DNA of 8,858 nucleotides from Bacillota bacterium (GTDB taxonomy: Bacteria; Bacillota; Clostridia; DSM-8532), in the NCBI GenBank assembly GCA_023446675.1, contig JAEXPO010000692.1:1-8858 (forward strand), given 5' to 3'. The notes beneath the pieces were generated by a model. It was not told the DNA's origin, did not search any database, and saw nothing but the letters and a program-made list of their open reading frames with translations. A program made the translations under genes and the position numbers. Shown here in pieces: positions 6,854 through 8,858 of the stretch; the stretch's first letter is position 1; each line of letters opens with the position of its first letter.

Positions 6854-6879
6854 TCCGCAGAATGCCACTCACCTGCGGA
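6854..6879 (-). terminator. terminator before the CD3324-family gene
   Basis: TCCGCAG (6854-6860) pairs with CTGCGGA (6873-6879), a GC-rich 7-bp stem with a 12-nt loop. On the minus strand it is followed by AATTTTTA. It is a second stop signal just after the hairpin at 6889-6911. Confidence 0.5.
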
Positions 6880-6882
6880 TAC

Positions 6883-6911
6883 AAAAAAAGTACGATTATT
6901 ATGACCGTACT
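6883..6911 (-). terminator. terminator of mini-ORF transcript 2
   Basis: On the minus strand AGTACG and CGTACT form a perfect 6-bp stem around an 11-nt loop and run into seven consecutive T. It ends minus-strand transcription arriving from the right, although no normal gene lies there, which implies a short transcript. Confidence 0.6.
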
Positions 6912-7095
6912 CTTGGTTTTATGTGGATCGGCAAGCATAGGATCATCAAAATTGATACCCTATCCCACTTTGAATTCGTCAGCACTTTTGTGCTTTAAAA
7001 TTCCTGCAATCCTTTTGCACAGGACGAAGAGGTTGTCAACGCAGAAAGACCGCTTCCGTAAAATAAACGGGAGCAATTCTTTCGCCAATATGAAA

Positions 7096-7131
7096 CTAGG
7101 AGATGATAACCTCACTTGTTACCCTCAACAT
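7096..7131 (-). CDS. putative 11-residue mini-ORF 2 (MLRVTSEVIIS)
   Basis: ATG at 7131 reads MLRVTSEVIIS then TAG. An AAAGGAG site (7143-7149) precedes it by 11 nt. The whole segment resembles mini-ORF 1: both have GAAAGGAGTG, then TAAC, GAGGT and ATCATCT in the same order. A possible promoter lies upstream at 7212-7241 and a terminator downstream at 6883-6911. It could be a leader peptide, part of a regulatory RNA, or a decayed copy of mini-ORF 1. Coding status is speculative. Confidence 0.3.
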   Translation of the reverse strand: MLRVTSEVIIS

Positions 7132-7211
7132 TTCAACATACACTCCTTTCCTGAATTCGCGGGTTGCACAGACACAAACGTGTTACCGGCATACCCTGAC
7201 TATACATCCTT

Positions 7212-7241
7212 ATTTTATGCTTTCCGGCACTGTCCCGTCAA
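7212..7241 (-). promoter_or_regulatory. possible promoter of mini-ORF transcript 2
   Basis: On the minus strand TTGACG (7236-7241, 5/6) is followed after 18 nt by TAAAAT (7212-7217, 5/6). The predicted start is near 7205. The transcript would run about 315 nt to the terminator at 6883-6911 and contains small hairpins, including AGCAC-AAAA-GTGCT. Confidence 0.45.
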
Positions 7242-7272
7242 GATAAAGAACGGCTATAACAAAACATGGTGC

Positions 7273-7300
7273 AAAAAAGGCCGGACTTGCGCCCGGCCTT
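7273..7300 (-). terminator. strong terminator of mini-ORF transcript 1
   Basis: On the minus strand AAGGCCGG and CCGGCCTT form a perfect 8-bp, very GC-rich stem around the loop GCGCAAGT. A run of T (7273-7278) continues directly. This is the best intrinsic terminator in the window, although no normal gene precedes it on that strand. Confidence 0.85.
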
Positions 7301-7312
7301 CCCTGGCGACCA

Positions 7313-7345
7313 TCAGATGATGGCCACCTCCGTTAGAATCTTCAA
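7313..7345 (-). CDS. putative 10-residue mini-ORF 1 (MKILTEVAII)
   Basis: TTG at 7345 encodes MKILTEVAII followed by TGA. The AAAGGAG site is ideal and lies 9 nt upstream. The peptide is short and hydrophobic towards its end. It resembles the beginning of small membrane peptides of Firmicutes but stops before a membrane helix could form, so it may be a truncated member or a translated leader. The last codons and stop lie in a hairpin (7305-7328) just before the terminator. Translation is plausible; function unknown. Confidence 0.4.
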   Translation of the reverse strand: MKILTEVAII

Positions 7346-7417
7346 TTTAGACCACTCCTTTCTTATCGAAAGTCGGTTTCCGGATACCGCAGCGTACATG
7401 TTTTCATGTACAGTTAC

Positions 7418-7446
7418 ATTATAAGTCCGCTCCTTTGGAGCTTCAA
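7418..7446 (-). promoter_or_regulatory. promoter with spacer palindrome for mini-ORF transcript 1
   Basis: On the minus strand TTGAAG (7441-7446, 4/6) and a perfect TATAAT (7418-7423) are 17 nt apart. A perfect 13-bp palindrome, GCTCC-AAA-GGAGC (7429-7441), occupies the spacer next to the -35 box and could be an operator. Confidence 0.6.
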
Positions 7447-7530
7447 GGGAGCATTTGCCTATATCTGAAAAGGGAGCCGTCCTACCCTTTAATTCGTAAT
7501 AGGAAAGATGAAGGCTCTTACCGGTTTTCT

Positions 7531-7584
7531 TGCAGGCTATAAAGAAGCCGTGCTATAATGGGGACAGCTTCTTTACAGCCTGCA
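7531..7584. promoter_or_regulatory. long inverted repeat around the AraC-type regulator promoter
   Basis: Left arm 7531-7548 (TGCAGGCTATAAAGAAGC) and right arm 7567-7584 (GCTTCTTTACAGCCTGCA) are inverted copies with one mismatch in 18. The 18-nt spacer contains a perfect -10 TATAAT (7554-7559). A weak -35 TTGCAG (7530-7535) is 18 nt upstream and overlaps the left arm. Transcription would start near 7566, between the arms, so this is more likely a two-site protein operator than an RNA hairpin. Probable autoregulation site. Confidence 0.65.
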
Positions 7585-7587
7585 CTC

Positions 7588-7593
7588 GGAGGT
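7588..7593 (+). promoter_or_regulatory. ribosome-binding site fixing the AraC-type regulator start
   Basis: GGAGGT, 9 nt before the ATG at 7603. The longer in-frame ATG at 7558 overlaps the -10 box TATAATG and cannot be on the transcript, so 7603 is the start. Confidence 0.8.
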
Positions 7594-7602
7594 TCAAAGG
7601 CC

Positions 7603-8652
7603 ATGACAGCGGGTAAAGACCAGTTCAGGGATATGGGCCGTCAGACCGTTAAAAACATGCTGGAGCAGCTCCACGGTTCCGGCGGGGATACCTTTATCCC
7701 TTTTGCTCATGCCCTTAAGCAGCGCTACAGTGTAAATCTTAATTTTCATGATCTCCTTGGCTTAAGCACCCTTGAGCCGCGCTACGAGACCTTCTTTCAG
7801 GCCCATATCTACCATAACAACCCTTTTTGCAACTATGTAAAGAAAAGCCGCAAGGGCTTTAAAAGCTGCGTTGCGCACAAAGAAACCCTCTGCTCTCATT
7901 GCAGAAGCACTGCTCCTCCCTTTTACGGAAAATGCCCCCTTGGTATAGAGGAATTTGTATTTCCGGTCTATGGAGGTGACAGCCTTGTCGCGCTTATTTG
8001 CGCGGGACAGTTTGCTTCCCGGCAGGATGACGCCTTAAAGCGTCTGCATAAAAAAGCTGCCCGGCTGGATCTGAATGAGGCAGAAGCGGAAAGGCTTTTC
8101 CGGCAGAATACCCGGCCCCCGGACTTTTCCCTGTATGACTTTTATCAGGATATGCGTATGCTCAGCGGCAGCCTCAGCCGTTTTTTTGCGGACAGGCTTA
8201 TCTCAGGCTTCTCACCGCTGCCATCATATTCGGCACTCCTCAGCAGGGAAGAACGCCTTGCCGGTAATTTCCCTTCCTCCTCACAGGAGGCCTATGCCCT
8301 TTCGGAGCACAAGAAGAGCTTTATTGTGGACAATACCCTTCGTTTTATCAAGGCCAACAGGAGCAGGGAGCTGTCTCTTGAAATTTTGGCAGCCAACAGC
8401 TTCTGCAATCCTTCCTACTTAAGCTATCTGTTTAAGGAAAAGATGAAGGTCAATGTGGTGGACTATATTCATCAAATGCGTATGGAATCGGCAGGACACC
8501 TTCTTAATATCACCGATAAAAGCATAACGGAGATTGCCCTTTTAACCGGCTATAATGATTCCGGCTATTTCTCCAAGGTTTTCCATCGCCATTTCGGTAT
8601 GAGCCCCAGCCGGTACCGAAAAAAACAAAGGCCCGGGGAGATCGAGCCCTGA
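7603..8652 (+). CDS. AraC-family regulator with PocR-type sensory domain
   Basis: Cytoplasmic transcription regulator of 349 residues from the ATG at 7603. The N-terminal half is a PocR-like ligand domain: FCNYVKKSRKGFKSC, then CSHC, then YGKCPLGIEEFVFPV and LVALICAGQF (about 75-137). Cysteines 76, 89, 97, 100, 111 and 133 are grouped there, suggesting a metal or redox site. The C-terminal AraC DNA-binding domain spans about 240-341, with two helix-turn-helix motifs: LSLEILAANSFCNPSYLSYLFKE (257-279) and ITEIALLTGYNDSGYFSKVFHRHFGMSPSRYR (308-339). PocR itself controls propanediol use and cobalamin synthesis in Salmonella, but PocR-AraC proteins in Clostridia have varied targets. An 18-bp inverted repeat spans its promoter. 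It is not clearly in an operon, and its target genes cannot be told from this window. Confidence 0.93.
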   Translation: MTAGKDQFRDMGRQTVKNMLEQLHGSGGDTFIPFAHALKQRYSVNLNFHDLLGLSTLEPRYETFFQAHIYHNNPFCNYVKKSRKGFKSCVAHKETLCSHCRSTAPPFYGKCPLGIEEFVFPVYGGDSLVALICAGQFASRQDDALKRLHKKAARLDLNEAEAERLFRQNTRPPDFSLYDFYQDMRMLSGSLSRFFADRLISGFSPLPSYSALLSREERLAGNFPSSSQEAYALSEHKKSFIVDNTLRFIKANRSRELSLEILAANSFCNPSYLSYLFKEKMKVNVVDYIHQMRMESAGHLLNITDKSITEIALLTGYNDSGYFSKVFHRHFGMSPSRYRKKQRPGEIEP

Positions 8653-8654
8653 GC

Positions 8655-8696
8655 TTTCAGCCGGATTTGCTTACGCAAAGGGCTGTTAATAAGAGC
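8655..8696. repeat. dispersed stem-loop repeat, copy 2
   Basis: Matches 4257-4298 at 35 of 42 positions. The stem TTTGC (8666-8670) / GCAAA (8675-8679) is unchanged while the loop reads TTAC, and outer bases AGCC (8659-8662) can also pair with GGCT (8681-8684). It starts 3 nt after the AraC-type stop codon (8650-8652). The remainder of 8697-8787 is AT-rich with no clear feature or strong promoter. Confidence 0.55.
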
Positions 8697-8802
8697 AAAG
8701 CGCAACAACCTAAAGATAACACCGATAAAGCCTAAGAATTTTTCATGAATTAATTTGTCCTCCGTATTACTATGACTTTATTGAAACAAGGGAGGAAAAA
8801 TC

Positions 8803-8858
8803 ATGGAAAACCAAAAAGATGGCTTTATAAATGTTTCCGGTGTAGTACCGGCTCTTAC
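8803..8858 (+). CDS. start of a gene, possibly NAD+ synthetase (cut by window end)
   Basis: The ATG at 8803 follows a very good GGGAGG site (8790-8795) by 7 nt. Only 18 full codons are visible: MENQKDGFINVSGVVPAL. The KDGFxxV...P pattern resembles the beginning of glutamine-dependent NAD+ synthetases, which carry an N-terminal nitrilase-like amidase domain (typically MKDGFxxVAAxTP). So short a piece allows only a tentative call. That it is a real gene start is much surer than its identity. Confidence 0.45.
   Translation, partial: MENQKDGFINVSGVVPAL

Larger units (their letters stand above)
7273..7411 (-). ncRNA. candidate small mRNA/regulatory RNA of about 139 nt
   Basis: The unit is bounded by a sigma-A-like promoter (7418-7446) and the terminator at 7273-7300. 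The predicted first base, 7 nt past the -10, falls exactly on a perfect hairpin GTACATG-AAAA-CATGTAC (7394-7411), a shape that can protect a 5' end. Then come AAAGGAG (7355-7361), the 10-codon mini-ORF, and a second hairpin (7305-7328, fully paired if G-U pairs are allowed) that holds the stop codon. It could be a small-peptide mRNA, a type I toxin-like unit or an sRNA. I do not recognise the family. Confidence 0.5.

Noticed and set aside
6862..7320. A 152-residue plus-strand open frame with a hydrophobic start
   Set aside because: It starts inside a terminator hairpin with no ribosome-binding site. It crosses the minus-strand promoters, mini-ORFs and terminators, and the protein has no recognisable family or sensible composition.
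7469..7490. Hairpin AAAGGG / CCCTTT with a 10-nt loop
   Set aside because: The stem is only 6 bp, no clear U-run follows on either strand, and no gene ends nearby. It is probably chance.
7558..7602. Longer start for the AraC-type regulator at ATG 7558
   Set aside because: This ATG overlaps the -10 box and lies upstream of the predicted transcription start. GGAGGT supports 7603.
1..8858. CRISPR array, insertion sequence, tRNA or rRNA
   Set aside because: No regularly spaced repeats, transposase-like proteins, terminal repeats with target duplications, or tRNA/rRNA-like sequences were seen on reading both strands by eye.

Overview
The window looks like a chromosomal segment of a low-to-mid GC Firmicute, most likely a member of the Clostridia. 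The evidence is the purine-rich Shine-Dalgarno sites before nearly every gene, frequent TTG starts, a CD3324-type small DNA-binding protein, a PocR-AraC regulator and a KdpD sensor. I cannot name the species. No rRNA, tRNA, CRISPR array or intact mobile element was seen.

Layout. (1) 1-1413, + strand: the 3' end of an IlvD/Edd-family dehydratase, followed after 33 nt by a DapA/NanA-superfamily aldolase. Together they look like a sugar-acid dehydratase plus a 2-keto-3-deoxy-acid aldolase. (2) 1396-4086, - strand: a complete kdpD sensor kinase whose 3' end overlaps the aldolase tail-to-tail by 18 bp. Neither kdpE nor kdpFABC is beside it. (3) 4292-6076, - strand: a tight three-gene operon, TetR/AcrR regulator, then a cysteine-cluster flavodoxin-like protein, then an NAD(P)H:FMN-reductase-like flavoprotein. 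Its promoter carries two 19-bp pseudopalindromes 30 bp apart, which are probable TetR operators.

(4) 6077-6438: a decayed C-terminal piece of a molybdenum-hydroxylase [2Fe-2S] subunit and a bidirectional terminator. (5) 6439-6759, - strand: a CD3324-family helix-turn-helix protein. (6) 6760-7530: a long stretch without a normal gene. On the - strand it holds what look like two tandem short transcription units. Each has a promoter, a strong ribosome-binding site, a mini-ORF of about 10 codons and a terminator. (7) 7531-8652, + strand: an AraC-family regulator with an N-terminal PocR-type cysteine-rich sensor domain. Its -10 box sits between the arms of an 18-bp inverted repeat. (8) 8803-end: the first codons of a gene that resembles NAD+ synthetase.

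The most notable signals are regulatory rather than coding: the tandem TetR operators, the long dyad at the AraC-type promoter, the two mini-ORF transcripts, and a stem-loop repeat of about 42 bp found just past the stop codons of two unrelated genes (4257-4298 and 8655-8696).
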